Positions 34,539 to 42,104 of a stretch of 64,000 nucleotides of DNA are shown here, in pieces. Position numbers and translations under genes: made by a program. The stretch is taken from positions 1,127,501 to 1,191,500 of the forward strand of contig NZ_JBBOWV010000001.1 in NCBI RefSeq assembly GCF_038007305.1, read 5' to 3'. Below the pieces are notes generated by a model, which had not been told where the DNA came from, did not search any database, and saw nothing but the letters and a program-made list of their open reading frames with translations. Each line of letters begins with the position of its first letter. Position 1 is the first letter of the stretch. This stretch comes from Solibacillus sp. FSL W7-1436. Its GTDB lineage: Bacteria; Bacillota; Bacilli; Bacillales_A; Planococcaceae.

Positions 34539-34557
34539 ATTTTCAGGGGTGGAGAAG

Positions 34558-35730
34558 ATGAGCGTAAAAGAGAACCTGCAAGCAAACTATGAGGACATGG
34601 TCGAAATCCGAAGACATCTGCATATGTATCCGGAGCTTTCATTTAAAGAAGTTAATACACCAAAACTCGTTGCCGAAAAGCTTCGACTTTATGGGATTGA
34701 TGTGAAAGAAAATGTTGGCGGTAATGGGGTTGTAGGCTATTTGAAAGGTGCTTTTGATGGACCGACAATTGCATTCCGTGCAGATTTTGACGCACTACCG
34801 ATTCAAGATGAAAAAGTAGTGCCTTACAAATCGAAAGTCGATGGAGTAAGCCACGCTTGTGGTCATGATATCCATACAGCCGCACTGCTCGGTTTGGCAA
34901 AATCACTTGCTGATATTCGTGACGTACTTCATGGGAATGTCGTATTTATCCACCAATTTGCGGAAGAAGTAGTACCAGGTGGTGCAAAGGCAATGGTAGA
35001 AGCAGGTTGTCTTGATGGTGTCGACTATGTATACGGTTCCCATGTTTCATCCTGGAGTGAATTAGGCACTGTTCTGTTTTGTGAAGGCTATGCAATGGCA
35101 GCGGCCGATTTTTTTGAACTCACTATTCAAGGTAAGGGCGGACATGGTGCATCACCTCACGAAACAATCGACCCGATTGTTGCTGCGGCTCAGTTTGTAT
35201 TTGGTGTGCAGCCAATTGTCAGCAGAAATACTGACCCTATTGAATCTGCCGTTATTACAATCGGAAAAATTGAAAGTGGCACAGTCGGCAATGTCATTCC
35301 TGATAAAGCCTATTTAACAGGGACTGTTCGTACATTCAATCCTGCGATCCGCGATATGGTCGAAGAAAAGCTAAATAACCTATGCAAAGCGATTGAAATT
35401 CAGTATGGTGCCAAGCTTGATTTCAACTATACTCGCGGCTATGACGCCGTATATAATCATCCGGCTGAAACAGCTATGCTTCGCGAAGCGGTCTCAATAA
35501 ACCTGCCGGACTTGCAAGTATTGAATACCCCGCCTCGCATGGGAGCAGAAGATTTCACCTATTATTTACAGGAAAAGCCCGGCACGTTTTTCTTCACAGG
35601 CGGCGGCAATCCGGAAATCAATGCAGTCTACCCGCATCACCATCCAAGATTCGATGTAGATGAACAATCCATGTTGAATATTGCCGATGTTTTTGTAGAA
35701 GCACTGAAGCTTCATGGGGTTTTAAAATAA
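34558..35730 (+). CDS. M20-family metallo-amidohydrolase (HipO/IAA-Leu hydrolase type)
   Basis: A 390-residue M20D peptidase-like amidohydrolase. The N-terminus EIRRHLHMYPELSF is diagnostic. Metal ligands are in HACGHDIHTAALLG (about residues 97-110), the Glu pair in HQFAEEVVPGG and the late His in YPHHHPRFDVDE. The dimerisation domain starts near GKGGHGASPHETIDPI. It probably deacylates N-acyl amino acids. The ATG at 34558 with AGGGG/TGGAG upstream is chosen; a GTG at 34549 overlaps the site. A truncated relative is at 43710-44552. Confidence 0.88.
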   Translation: MSVKENLQANYEDMVEIRRHLHMYPELSFKEVNTPKLVAEKLRLYGIDVKENVGGNGVVGYLKGAFDGPTIAFRADFDALPIQDEKVVPYKSKVDGVSHACGHDIHTAALLGLAKSLADIRDVLHGNVVFIHQFAEEVVPGGAKAMVEAGCLDGVDYVYGSHVSSWSELGTVLFCEGYAMAAADFFELTIQGKGGHGASPHETIDPIVAAAQFVFGVQPIVSRNTDPIESAVITIGKIESGTVGNVIPDKAYLTGTVRTFNPAIRDMVEEKLNNLCKAIEIQYGAKLDFNYTRGYDAVYNHPAETAMLREAVSINLPDLQVLNTPPRMGAEDFTYYLQEKPGTFFFTGGGNPEINAVYPHHHPRFDVDEQSMLNIADVFVEALKLHGVLK

Positions 35731-35773
35731 TTTCGACTTCAAGCTCCCGGATTTTTTAAGGAGGTTTCAAGAA

Positions 35774-36334
35774 ATGCAAAAAGAAAAAAACGAGCTTTTT
35801 GAATGGATTAAAGTTATTGTAATTACTGCCTTGTTTGTTGTCGCTATTCGGACGTTTATTTTTACTCCGATTGATGTGAAAGGTGCTTCCATGATGCCGA
35901 CATATGAGGACGGAGACCGTATTATCGTCAACAAAATCGGGAAATCGCTTCATGATTTTGATCGATTCGATATCATAGTGTTCGATGGGTTCGAAAGCGA
36001 ATATTTCATTAAGCGGATTATCGGACTTCCAGGTGATCATATTGAATATAAAGACGATGTGCTTTATATAAATGGTCGGGAAATCGACGAGCCCTATCTG
36101 GATGAATACAAATCTGCTCTTAACGATCCTGGTGATTTAACTCCCGATTTCACACTGGAAAATTTAGTTGGTGTTTCGGAAATTCCGAACGGGTATTTTT
36201 TTGTTATGGGTGATAACCGCCGTAAAAGTAGTGACAGCCGAGATCTACGCATCGGTCTAGTTTCAAAAGATCATATTCTTGGGTCCACATCCATTCGTTT
36301 TTATCCGCTCGATTCACTAGGTTTAGTAAAATAA
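35774..36334 (+). CDS. sip: Type I signal peptidase (SipS type)
   Basis: A 186-residue signal peptidase with one N-terminal membrane helix (IKVIVITALFVVAIRTFIF) and an extracytoplasmic catalytic domain. The nucleophile Ser39 is in GASMMPTYEDGD, and the general base Lys80 is in FIKRIIGLPGDHIEY. Box E is seen as MGDNRRKSSDSRDLRIG. It cleaves signal peptides of exported proteins. Bacillales carry several such genes, and which paralogue this is cannot be told. AAGGAGG lies 10 nt before the ATG. Confidence 0.93.
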   Translation: MQKEKNELFEWIKVIVITALFVVAIRTFIFTPIDVKGASMMPTYEDGDRIIVNKIGKSLHDFDRFDIIVFDGFESEYFIKRIIGLPGDHIEYKDDVLYINGREIDEPYLDEYKSALNDPGDLTPDFTLENLVGVSEIPNGYFFVMGDNRRKSSDSRDLRIGLVSKDHILGSTSIRFYPLDSLGLVK

Positions 36335-36345
36335 TCAAAAAATAT

Positions 36346-36380
36346 GCCGTGACTGCTTTAATTAGCAGTGGCGGCTTTTT
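36346..36380 (+). terminator. Terminator after the signal peptidase gene
   Basis: GCCG-TGA-CTGCT pairs with AGCAG-TGG-CGGC (36346-36357 with 36364-36375), followed by TTTTT. Confidence 0.8.
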
Positions 36381-36423
36381 CATTTCAACTGCCTAAAATA
36401 AATTACATAATGACATATATAGT

Positions 36424-36451
36424 TTGCATTATGAATTATATAATGTATAAT
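36424..36451 (+). promoter_or_regulatory. Promoter/operator of the DUF6773-XRE pair
   Basis: TTGCAT (36424-36429), 16 bp and TATAAT (36446-36451) form a promoter. CATTAT and ATAATG repeats in inverted order (about 36404-36445) overlap it and could be the operator of the XRE regulator two genes down. Confidence 0.6.
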
Positions 36452-36483
36452 GAGCTTAACAATAACAATTTGGAGGGGATAAA

Positions 36484-37011
36484 ATGGAGTTTTGGAACAG
36501 AAAAATAGTGGATGAGCGTGTATACAACATGCAAAATAAAATTTACCGGGAAATCTATCTACTGACAATGATCATCCTTATCGTTTCAATCGGGGTTAAA
36601 ATTTACCGTTTCGGAATAAATATGGAGTCTATTGCCACAGAGATGGTCATTTTAATAGCCGCCAGTTTATACTACGGTTTCCGTTCATCACAGCTTGGGG
36701 TATTTGCGGATGAAGTTGAACTTCATGATGCCAACAGCAAGTTTTCATACAGCACAAAACAGCTGATCCTCGGTAGTGGATTGGGTCTGGCCATTGCACT
36801 TTTCATGGGGATTAACAGCGCGTACCAATATGCGGACAGTTCTGCTCAGGCAATTGAATATTTCTTTATCGTGTTTATCGTTTCGCTTATAATTTACGTT
36901 CCATTATATTTACTGCTTTTATTTGCAGCCTATAAAAGCGCATTGAATAAAAGCCAAAAAGTGAACAGCAAAATGCTTGAAGAAGATGATGATGCGGGGC
37001 GAAACCGATGA
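36484..37011 (+). CDS. DUF6773-like membrane protein
   Basis: A 175-residue protein with four hydrophobic segments (IYLLTMIILIVSIGVKIYRF; MVILIAASLYYGFRSS; LILGSGLGLAIALFMGI; YFFIVFIVSLIIYVPLYLLLLFAAY) and polar termini, cytosolic at both ends by charge. Its stop overlaps the ATG of a YozG-type XRE regulator (ATGA), a common pairing in Bacillales. Function is unknown. GGAGGGG precedes the ATG. Confidence 0.7.
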   Translation: MEFWNRKIVDERVYNMQNKIYREIYLLTMIILIVSIGVKIYRFGINMESIATEMVILIAASLYYGFRSSQLGVFADEVELHDANSKFSYSTKQLILGSGLGLAIALFMGINSAYQYADSSAQAIEYFFIVFIVSLIIYVPLYLLLLFAAYKSALNKSQKVNSKMLEEDDDAGRNR

Positions 37012-37211
37012 AAAACATTCGATTGAAAATGGCCCGAATTGAACATGATCTATCACAGGACGAACTTGCAAAAAAAGTTGGGGTTACACGCCAAACAATC
37101 GGACTCATCGAGCTTGGCAAGTATAATCCGACATTAAGTGTCTGTATCGCAATTTGCAGAACATTAAACAAGACATTGGATGAACTATTTTGGGATGAAC
37201 AGTCCGAATAA
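37008..37211 (+). CDS. Small XRE-family regulator (67 aa)
   Basis: A 67-residue HTH protein: KNIRLKMARIEHDLSQDELA then KKVGVTRQTIGLIELGKYNP, and a short helix ending LDELFWDEQSE. This is the compact Cro/C1-type regulator that accompanies a membrane protein gene. Translational coupling with the DUF6773-like gene by ATGA overlap indicates an operon. It probably represses the promoter at 36424-36451. Confidence 0.88.
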   Translation: MKNIRLKMARIEHDLSQDELAKKVGVTRQTIGLIELGKYNPTLSVCIAICRTLNKTLDELFWDEQSE

Positions 37212-37228
37212 CGGCAACGACAAAAAAG

Positions 37229-37470
37229 GGAATGGGACATAACCCAAAAATGCTATTTTTCTCTAAGAGAAAAATAGCATTTTTTTGCTGTGCGTTAAAA
37301 TTGATTTCCATTCCGGGACGCTTTCCGCGGGCGTGGCCTGAGCCTGTAGTCTCAGGCGTCACGCTATTCCCGCAGGAGTCGCCCTTCATTCCAATCAATT
37401 TCACAAAATATCCATTTCTTAATAAGAGTTTTCTTCTTATCCAACGATTTTCTACTTCTGTTACAGCCTC
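37229..37470. repeat. Structured intergenic repeat, copy B (inverted relative to copy A)
   Basis: The complement of this stretch aligns with 29144-29393 over almost its full length. Near-identical parts include GATTGGAATG.AGGGCGACTCCT, GCCTGAGACTACAGGCTCAGGC, GGAAAGCGTCCCGGAATGG and AAATCAATTTTAACG. The outer 18-bp inverted repeat of copy A is degraded here. Changes in two stems are compensatory (see findings). It sits between the XRE gene and the sugar dehydrogenase gene and codes for nothing obvious. Confidence 0.8.
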
Positions 37471-37477
37471 TTTTCTC

Positions 37478-38539
37478 CTATAACTCAAGCTTGTACAGCT
37501 GATCATCCTTTTCTCCTCGTGTACCGCGTCCGTCCGTATTATTCGTAATCCAGTACAATGTATGATCTTCAATCCAGACATCACGGATTCTTCCCATATT
37601 ATTGACGACTTCTTTTACCTCTTTTGACTCCAGATCAAATTCAAGCACTGCTGTTCCGCGCGGTGCCGCAACATACAGCTTGTTGTCGTAGAATGCCATA
37701 CCTGAAGGGGCCCATGTATTTTCACTGCCTGATGTAAATAAAGGCGATAGGAAGCCTTCATGCTCTTCCTCTCCTTCTATTAAAGGCCAGCCATAATTTT
37801 TCCCAGCTTCAATTTTATTGATTTCATCATTTGCGCTTTGCCCATGTTCACTTGCATACATTGTCCCGTCAGGTGTCCACGTAATACCTTGCGGATTCCG
37901 ATGTCCGTAACTGTACACATATGAATCCGGAAAAGGATTGTCGTCCGGAATGCTCCCATCCAAATTCATGCGCAATATTTTTCCTCCGAGTGTAGACAAA
38001 TCCTGTGCAGTTTGTGGATTCGATGCATCACCTGCTGTCGCATAAAGCTTTTGATCCGGTCCGATTTTCACCCGTCCACCGTGATGATATGTACCACTGG
38101 GGATTTCATCAAGCAGTACACGTTTCTCCAGCCAGTTATTATTTTCAAGAAAAAGCAATACAATCCGGTTAAACTGATCGTTCCCATTTTCATACGTATA
38201 ATAAGCGTATGCCTCTTTTGACTGTTCAAAATCCGGTGCCAATACAAAGCCAAGCAACCCTGCCTCCGATGCAGTGGAGAGTGTTTTTTCAAGCTGTACT
38301 TCCTGTCTTGTCATTTCTCCATGCTCCACTTTTACAATATGCCCTGTCCGCTCCGAAATATAAAAAGTGTCCTCAAGTTTATTAATTGCCCACGGTGCCT
38401 CCAAATTAGCAGCGAGTGATTCGTATTGCTCCAGCGCTTGCGAACCGTTACTTCCAATGGACACAGGTTGTTTTTCATTTGTAGAGCACCCTGTTAAACA
38501 TAGCAGGGAAATACCCAACCCAAAGAATAACTGCTTCAC
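37478..38539 (-). CDS. PQQ-dependent sugar dehydrogenase-like lipoprotein (GSDH family)
   Basis: A 353-residue lipoprotein: the signal peptide KQLFFGLGISLLCLTGC ends in lipobox LTGC. A six-bladed propeller follows, of the glucose/sorbosone dehydrogenase family: LEAPWAINKLEDTFYISERTGHI, LGFVLAPDF, GGRVKIGPDQKLYATAGD, GKILRMNLDGSIPDDNPFPDSYVYSYGHRNPQGITWTPDGTMYASEHG, NYGWPLIEG and WAPSGMAFYDNKLYVAA. It would oxidise an aldose outside the membrane if PQQ is available; many such proteins are uncharacterised. GTG at 38539 with GGGAGG 7 nt upstream is the best start. Confidence 0.85.
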   Translation of the reverse strand: MKQLFFGLGISLLCLTGCSTNEKQPVSIGSNGSQALEQYESLAANLEAPWAINKLEDTFYISERTGHIVKVEHGEMTRQEVQLEKTLSTASEAGLLGFVLAPDFEQSKEAYAYYTYENGNDQFNRIVLLFLENNNWLEKRVLLDEIPSGTYHHGGRVKIGPDQKLYATAGDASNPQTAQDLSTLGGKILRMNLDGSIPDDNPFPDSYVYSYGHRNPQGITWTPDGTMYASEHGQSANDEINKIEAGKNYGWPLIEGEEEHEGFLSPLFTSGSENTWAPSGMAFYDNKLYVAAPRGTAVLEFDLESKEVKEVVNNMGRIRDVWIEDHTLYWITNNTDGRGTRGEKDDQLYKLEL

Positions 38540-38585
38540 AGAAAAACCTCCCATTGTGATTCATACTGTTTCAATATTTCCGCAT

Positions 38586-39023
38586 TTAAAAATCTATAAA
38601 AAACGGGTGTTTCGTTGCGTCCAAACAGTATTCTATTCTTTGACGAAAATTTCCCACTGTCACCATTTCCATGGCCTCTTCAATTGGGAAATACCCAACT
38701 TCCAGACTTTCCGGTGAAGTTGCCGGTGTCCCCCCAATTGGTTTCGCCAGGAAAAGCGTATTGCAAATACACTTCTCTACATTTTGAAAAATACCGCAGA
38801 ATTTGAGTATCTCCACATCTATTCCCGATTCTTCTTTTGTTTCCCTAATCGCTGCAGCTGTCAAAGATTCTCCTTCTTCTACTTGACCGCCCGGCATTTC
38901 CCATCCTCGTTTAGGTCCTTTAATAAGCAGAATCTCATTATGACTGTTCAGTACAATCGTTGCAGCGGAGACAATATGTTTCGGAGTTATATTTCTTACT
39001 TGCTGAATTTGTTCCAAACTCAT
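38586..39023 (-). CDS. NUDIX hydrolase
   Basis: A 145-residue Nudix protein. The box G-X5-E-X7-RE-X2-EE-X-G is complete in GGQVEEGESLTAAAIRETKEESGID (about residues 44-68). The N-terminal part is HIVSAATIVLNSHNEILLIKGPKRGWEMP. It would hydrolyse a nucleoside diphosphate derivative, unknown which. AAAGGACTG is just before the ATG. Single gene. Confidence 0.88.
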   Translation of the reverse strand: MSLEQIQQVRNITPKHIVSAATIVLNSHNEILLIKGPKRGWEMPGGQVEEGESLTAAAIRETKEESGIDVEILKFCGIFQNVEKCICNTLFLAKPIGGTPATSPESLEVGYFPIEEAMEMVTVGNFRQRIEYCLDATKHPFFIDF

Positions 39024-39125
39024 CAGTCCTTTTAAAAGTATCTATATCGCTAATTAAAAGGTTCTATAGAGGAAATATAAAACCCTGCCATTAAAAGAGT
39101 GTTTCTTTAAGCCTGCTTTTCCTAA

Positions 39126-39380
39126 TTAACCAAACAACGATACAAACACAACGCCAAATATAAGTACTGACACAACCCAATAGAGAATTCCTGACTGTTT
39201 ATTTTGAGTCCTTCTGTATTCTCTAAATCCTATTACCCCAAACATCGCACTCATAACGATAAACATAAAAGGTTGCAGGTGGAAGCGGTCTGTAACCAGA
39301 CTATAAATACCGATCAACGCTGCCAACAACCCTAAAGTCAGTTGAAAGACAACAAGTATATCTACTTTCATTTCCTTCAT
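39126..39380 (-). CDS. DUF3953-like small membrane protein
   Basis: An 84-residue protein with three hydrophobic helices (ILVVFQLTLGLLAALIGIYS; MFIVMSAMFGVIGF; ILYWVVSVLIFGVVFVSLFG) and a basic loop EYRRTQNKQ between helices 2 and 3. Size and pattern resemble DUF3953. GGGAG precedes the ATG. Function is unknown. Confidence 0.65.
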   Translation of the reverse strand: MKEMKVDILVVFQLTLGLLAALIGIYSLVTDRFHLQPFMFIVMSAMFGVIGFREYRRTQNKQSGILYWVVSVLIFGVVFVSLFG

Positions 39381-39422
39381 TTGAAACTCCCACCCCTATT
39401 TCATAATATGGATTTAAATAAG

Positions 39423-39962
39423 TTATTCTCTAAAATATTCTTCAGCTAAAATAGCTAAGTAGTCCATATCTTCATATACGTCGTCTTTTAAAAATTCTTG
39501 TCTGTGGCGTCCTTCCCAAACCATGCCGGATTTCTCCATAACTTTTCTTGAAGCGATATTTCTAACCATGCAGCGGCTATAAATTCTATTAAATTGGTGT
39601 TCCTGAAATCCATAATCAATTATTCTTTTGCATGCTTCTGTTGCATAGCCATTACCCCACTCCGAGACATCGATAAAATAGCCCACCTCTGCATTATGGT
39701 GGTTTTTTGAAACTGTCACGAGCCCGCAATTCCCGATATAGCGGCCATTTTCTTTTAAAAACACAGCAAACTCATAGGCTGACCCTTGCTCAAAGCTTTT
39801 TTGCAAATAGGAAATCCACTGATCGACAACTTCGCGCGGGTATGGATGCGGAATCATGACCATTGTGTCCGCAATCTCCCTATGCTTGACTACTTCAAAA
39901 ATAGCATCTGCAAATTCAACTTCATACGGCTTCAATATGAGCCTTTCCGTTTCTAAAATCAT
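39423..39962 (-). CDS. GNAT-family acetyltransferase (RimJ/RimL type)
   Basis: A 179-residue acetyltransferase: MILETERLILKPYEVEFADAIFEVV at the start, then GRYIGNCGLVTVSKNHHNAEVGYFID and the acetyl-CoA loop WGNGYATEACKRIIDYGF, and HQFNRIYSRCMVRNIASRKVMEKSGMVWEG. It is typical of ribosomal-protein-alanine acetyltransferase relatives; the acceptor is unknown. I start at the ATG at 39962 (GGGG/GAGG upstream). The frame is open further upstream into the neighbouring GNAT gene, but no ribosome site supports that. Confidence 0.82.
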   Translation of the reverse strand: MILETERLILKPYEVEFADAIFEVVKHREIADTMVMIPHPYPREVVDQWISYLQKSFEQGSAYEFAVFLKENGRYIGNCGLVTVSKNHHNAEVGYFIDVSEWGNGYATEACKRIIDYGFQEHQFNRIYSRCMVRNIASRKVMEKSGMVWEGRHRQEFLKDDVYEDMDYLAILAEEYFRE

Positions 39963-39978
39963 TTCCTCATCCCCTAAA

Positions 39979-40428
39979 CTATTTAATGAAATATTCCATG
40001 TAAATATCATTTTCCTTAAAACCGATTTTTTTGTATAGCGGTTTTCCCATCGGTGAAGCTATCAAAAATAGGTGATGTACATTTCTTTCCTGAGCTTCTG
40101 CCAGTATACGCTCAACCAATTGTTTCGCCAGCCCCTGACCTCTGCTTTCCGGTGCTGTGTACATATTTAAAATATACCCCCGAATGCCAGTAGGATTGGA
40201 ATAGCTAGGGGGAAAGGACATAAAATGAATGCCTCCTGTAGCGATCGCACTTTTCTCTTTCTCAATAATCCATTGAACAAATTGATCAGAGCTTAATTGC
40301 TTCTCAAAAAAGTTTCTTAACTGTTCATCGATATTGGAAGATACTGTTTGCCCTTCCTCCACTAATAATCGCTTACGTAAATCTATTAATAATTCCATAT
40401 CATTTGTAGTAGCCAATCGAAATTCCAT
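39979..40428 (-). CDS. GNAT-family acetyltransferase
   Basis: A 149-residue acetyltransferase: MEFRLATTNDMELLIDLRKRLL, then AIATGGIHFMSFPPSYSNPTGIRGYILNMYTAPESRGQGLAKQLVERILAEAQERNVHHLFLIASPMGKPLYKKIGF. The RGQGLA acetyl-CoA loop and LYKKIGF ending are classical. AAGGTGG lies 6 nt before the ATG. It ends 16 nt before the next acetyltransferase gene, so the two form an operon of dissimilar GNAT proteins. Confidence 0.85.
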   Translation of the reverse strand: MEFRLATTNDMELLIDLRKRLLVEEGQTVSSNIDEQLRNFFEKQLSSDQFVQWIIEKEKSAIATGGIHFMSFPPSYSNPTGIRGYILNMYTAPESRGQGLAKQLVERILAEAQERNVHHLFLIASPMGKPLYKKIGFKENDIYMEYFIK

Positions 40429-40462
40429 TCATATCCACCTTCCTGATTTTCTTGAGTCTCTT

Positions 40463-40882
40463 CTATTCCCTGTCTATAATGACAATCTTTTTCGTCTTGA
40501 ACTTTTCCGAAACAGCATAAATAAGTGTAATTATAAGTGCTGTAATACTTGGATAACCTATCATCACAACAATATTAGTATGTTCAACTAAACTGAATTC
40601 TCCCCACTCAAGCCATAGGCGCCAGCCCATTCCAAGAGCACTGAATAGTAACGAAATGAAAAAAACCAGTACCGGTTTGTGAACAAAAATCCCCACAAAA
40701 ACATTCGCAACAACAATATAAATAAGGAAAACTATAAATGTAGAAACTAAATCAAACCCCTTTAAATTTGGAATAACAGAAGTAAAAGATATTCCCGTAA
40801 AAAACAGCATCGTAATGAAATTAAAAATCAAGAAATGTTTTCTATTCTTTTCTATTTTTTTATAATCATCTGTACCGAACAT
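40463..40882 (-). CDS. Hypothetical membrane protein (139 aa)
   Basis: A 139-residue protein with four hydrophobic helices (FLIFNFITMLFFTGISFTSV; LVSTFIVFLIYIVVANVFVGIF; VLVFFISLLFSALGMGW; IVVMIGYPSITALIITLIYAV) and a basic C-terminus. No family was recognised. The ATG at 40882 has GAGGTG 6 nt upstream; a GTG at 40891 is part of that site. Confidence 0.6.
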   Translation of the reverse strand: MFGTDDYKKIEKNRKHFLIFNFITMLFFTGISFTSVIPNLKGFDLVSTFIVFLIYIVVANVFVGIFVHKPVLVFFISLLFSALGMGWRLWLEWGEFSLVEHTNIVVMIGYPSITALIITLIYAVSEKFKTKKIVIIDRE

Positions 40883-40887
40883 TCCAT

Positions 40888-41097
40888 TCACCTCTTTTAC
40901 TTATTGTAACAATTAATGGAATATATTGGAGCAGTATATCGAAATATTCAGAATTCTCCCTGCTCGATTATACAAATGCACTGCCTCCGTTAGTGGCCGT
41001 GATCGGTATTGTTATCATTTTAATTACGATTCTTGTTGCTGCAGGTGCAGCATTTTTGAAACATGTCCTTATTAAAAACCGATTGAATGTAAATTAA
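40888..41097 (+). pseudogene. Remnant: C-terminal membrane segment of a lost gene
   Basis: An open frame without an ATG ends at TAA 41097 and would encode, at its end, YTNALPPLVAVIGIVIILIT then ILVAAGAAFLKHVLIKNRLNVN. This is a convincing last transmembrane helix plus basic tail. No start codon or ribosome site precedes it, and the frame overlaps the divergent gene at its left. A plus-strand terminator follows at once (41100-41132). It is probably the tail left after deletion of a membrane protein gene. Confidence 0.45.
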
Positions 41098-41099
41098 AA

Positions 41100-41132
41100 A
41101 CAACCGCTCCGGTCATCTTTCGGAGTGGTTGT
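41100..41132. terminator. Bidirectional terminator
   Basis: ACAACCGCTCCG (41100-41111) pairs with CGGAGTGGTTGT (41121-41132) with one G-T, and A and T tracts lie near both ends. It follows the remnant on the plus strand and the chemoreceptor on the minus strand. Confidence 0.8.
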
Positions 41133-41142
41133 TCGATTTCTA

Positions 41143-41964
41143 TTATTTTATTTCACTAATTTCCAATAGCTTTTCCGCCGTGCCGTTCACACTTCCATAT
41201 GCATCGTTCAGTTCATGCATACTTGTAGCAAACTGTTCTGTAAACGCTGCGATTTGGCTTGTTGTTCCACTTACATCTGCAATGGAAACACGAATATTAT
41301 TAAGCTGCGCAGCAATTTTTTCTGCGCTTTCTTTGCTGTTCTGCGCCATTTTCTGAATTTCCTTCGCTACAACAGCAAAGCCTCTTCCGTGTTCGCCAGA
41401 ACGAGCCGCTTCAATTGATGCATTTAATCCTAAAATTTGCGATTTCGATGCAATTCCTTTTACAAGGTCTACCATTTGGTTAATTTCCCCGATATCGGCC
41501 GTCATTACTTCTGTTGATGTAACAAGTCCATCTAACCGGTTAGATACGTCCATGCTCGCTGCAGTTAACTCTTCATTCGTTGCAGTCATTTCTTCTACTG
41601 CACTCGATAACTCGGTCGCTAATTGACGCATGGAGTCCATTTTTTCATTTGAAATAATGGCACTTACTACTCCGATTATATCTTTTCCGTCAAAGATTGG
41701 CTGAGCGGATGAAATATAAGCAAACCCAAATCTTTCCGGACCTTTTTCTTCTCTTAAAAAGCGCTTTGTCGTCAATGCACGCTCTGTAACAGTGCCGCGA
41801 AAATCTACCATCTTCAACCCTACATTAATTTTTAAATCTACGAACTTTCCCGGTAAGTATCCAACAACCTCTTCATTGCTCGCTACAATGATACAAGCAT
41901 CCTCCGGAAAAGTTGCCTGATATAACTCCATCGTATCTACCACTGCCTGTAATTTTGTATGCAT
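41143..41964 (-). CDS. Soluble methyl-accepting chemotaxis-like receptor (YfmS type)
   Basis: A 273-residue cytosolic chemoreceptor. Residues 1-110 form a small sensor (VVDTMELYQATFPEDACIIV ... GFAYISSAQPIFDGKDIIGVV). The rest is an MCP signalling helix pair with the hairpin tip seen as GIASKSQILGLNASIEAARSGEHGRGFAVVAKEIQKMAQNS. There are no membrane helices. Length and shape match B. subtilis YfmS (286 aa). It would feed CheA/CheW from a cytosolic signal. The start at 41964 gives 6 nt to AAGGGGAG; the ATG 6 nt upstream abuts the site. Confidence 0.85.
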   Translation of the reverse strand: MHTKLQAVVDTMELYQATFPEDACIIVASNEEVVGYLPGKFVDLKINVGLKMVDFRGTVTERALTTKRFLREEKGPERFGFAYISSAQPIFDGKDIIGVVSAIISNEKMDSMRQLATELSSAVEEMTATNEELTAASMDVSNRLDGLVTSTEVMTADIGEINQMVDLVKGIASKSQILGLNASIEAARSGEHGRGFAVVAKEIQKMAQNSKESAEKIAAQLNNIRVSIADVSGTTSQIAAFTEQFATSMHELNDAYGSVNGTAEKLLEISEIK

Positions 41965-42070
41965 GCCCATCTCCCCTTTAACTGTATTATATAATAGAAA
42001 ATAATATCTTAATATCGCAGTCTTCTGAAATGTAATTGAATAATCTCTGCTGTATGCGCCTATAAAAAAA

Positions 42071-42096
42071 TCCCCTTCTCTAAAAAAAGAAGGGGA
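42071..42096 (-). terminator. Terminator after the 380-aa SLH protein gene
   Basis: TCCCCTTCT (42071-42079) pairs perfectly with AGAAGGGGA (42088-42096); T7 follows on the minus strand. Confidence 0.88.
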
Positions 42097-42104
42097 AATT
42101 ATTG

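Noticed and set aside
39963-40010. N-terminal extension of the GNAT gene into its neighbour
   Set aside because: The extra 16 residues do not resemble the family and the site GGGGATGAGG fits the ATG at 39962.
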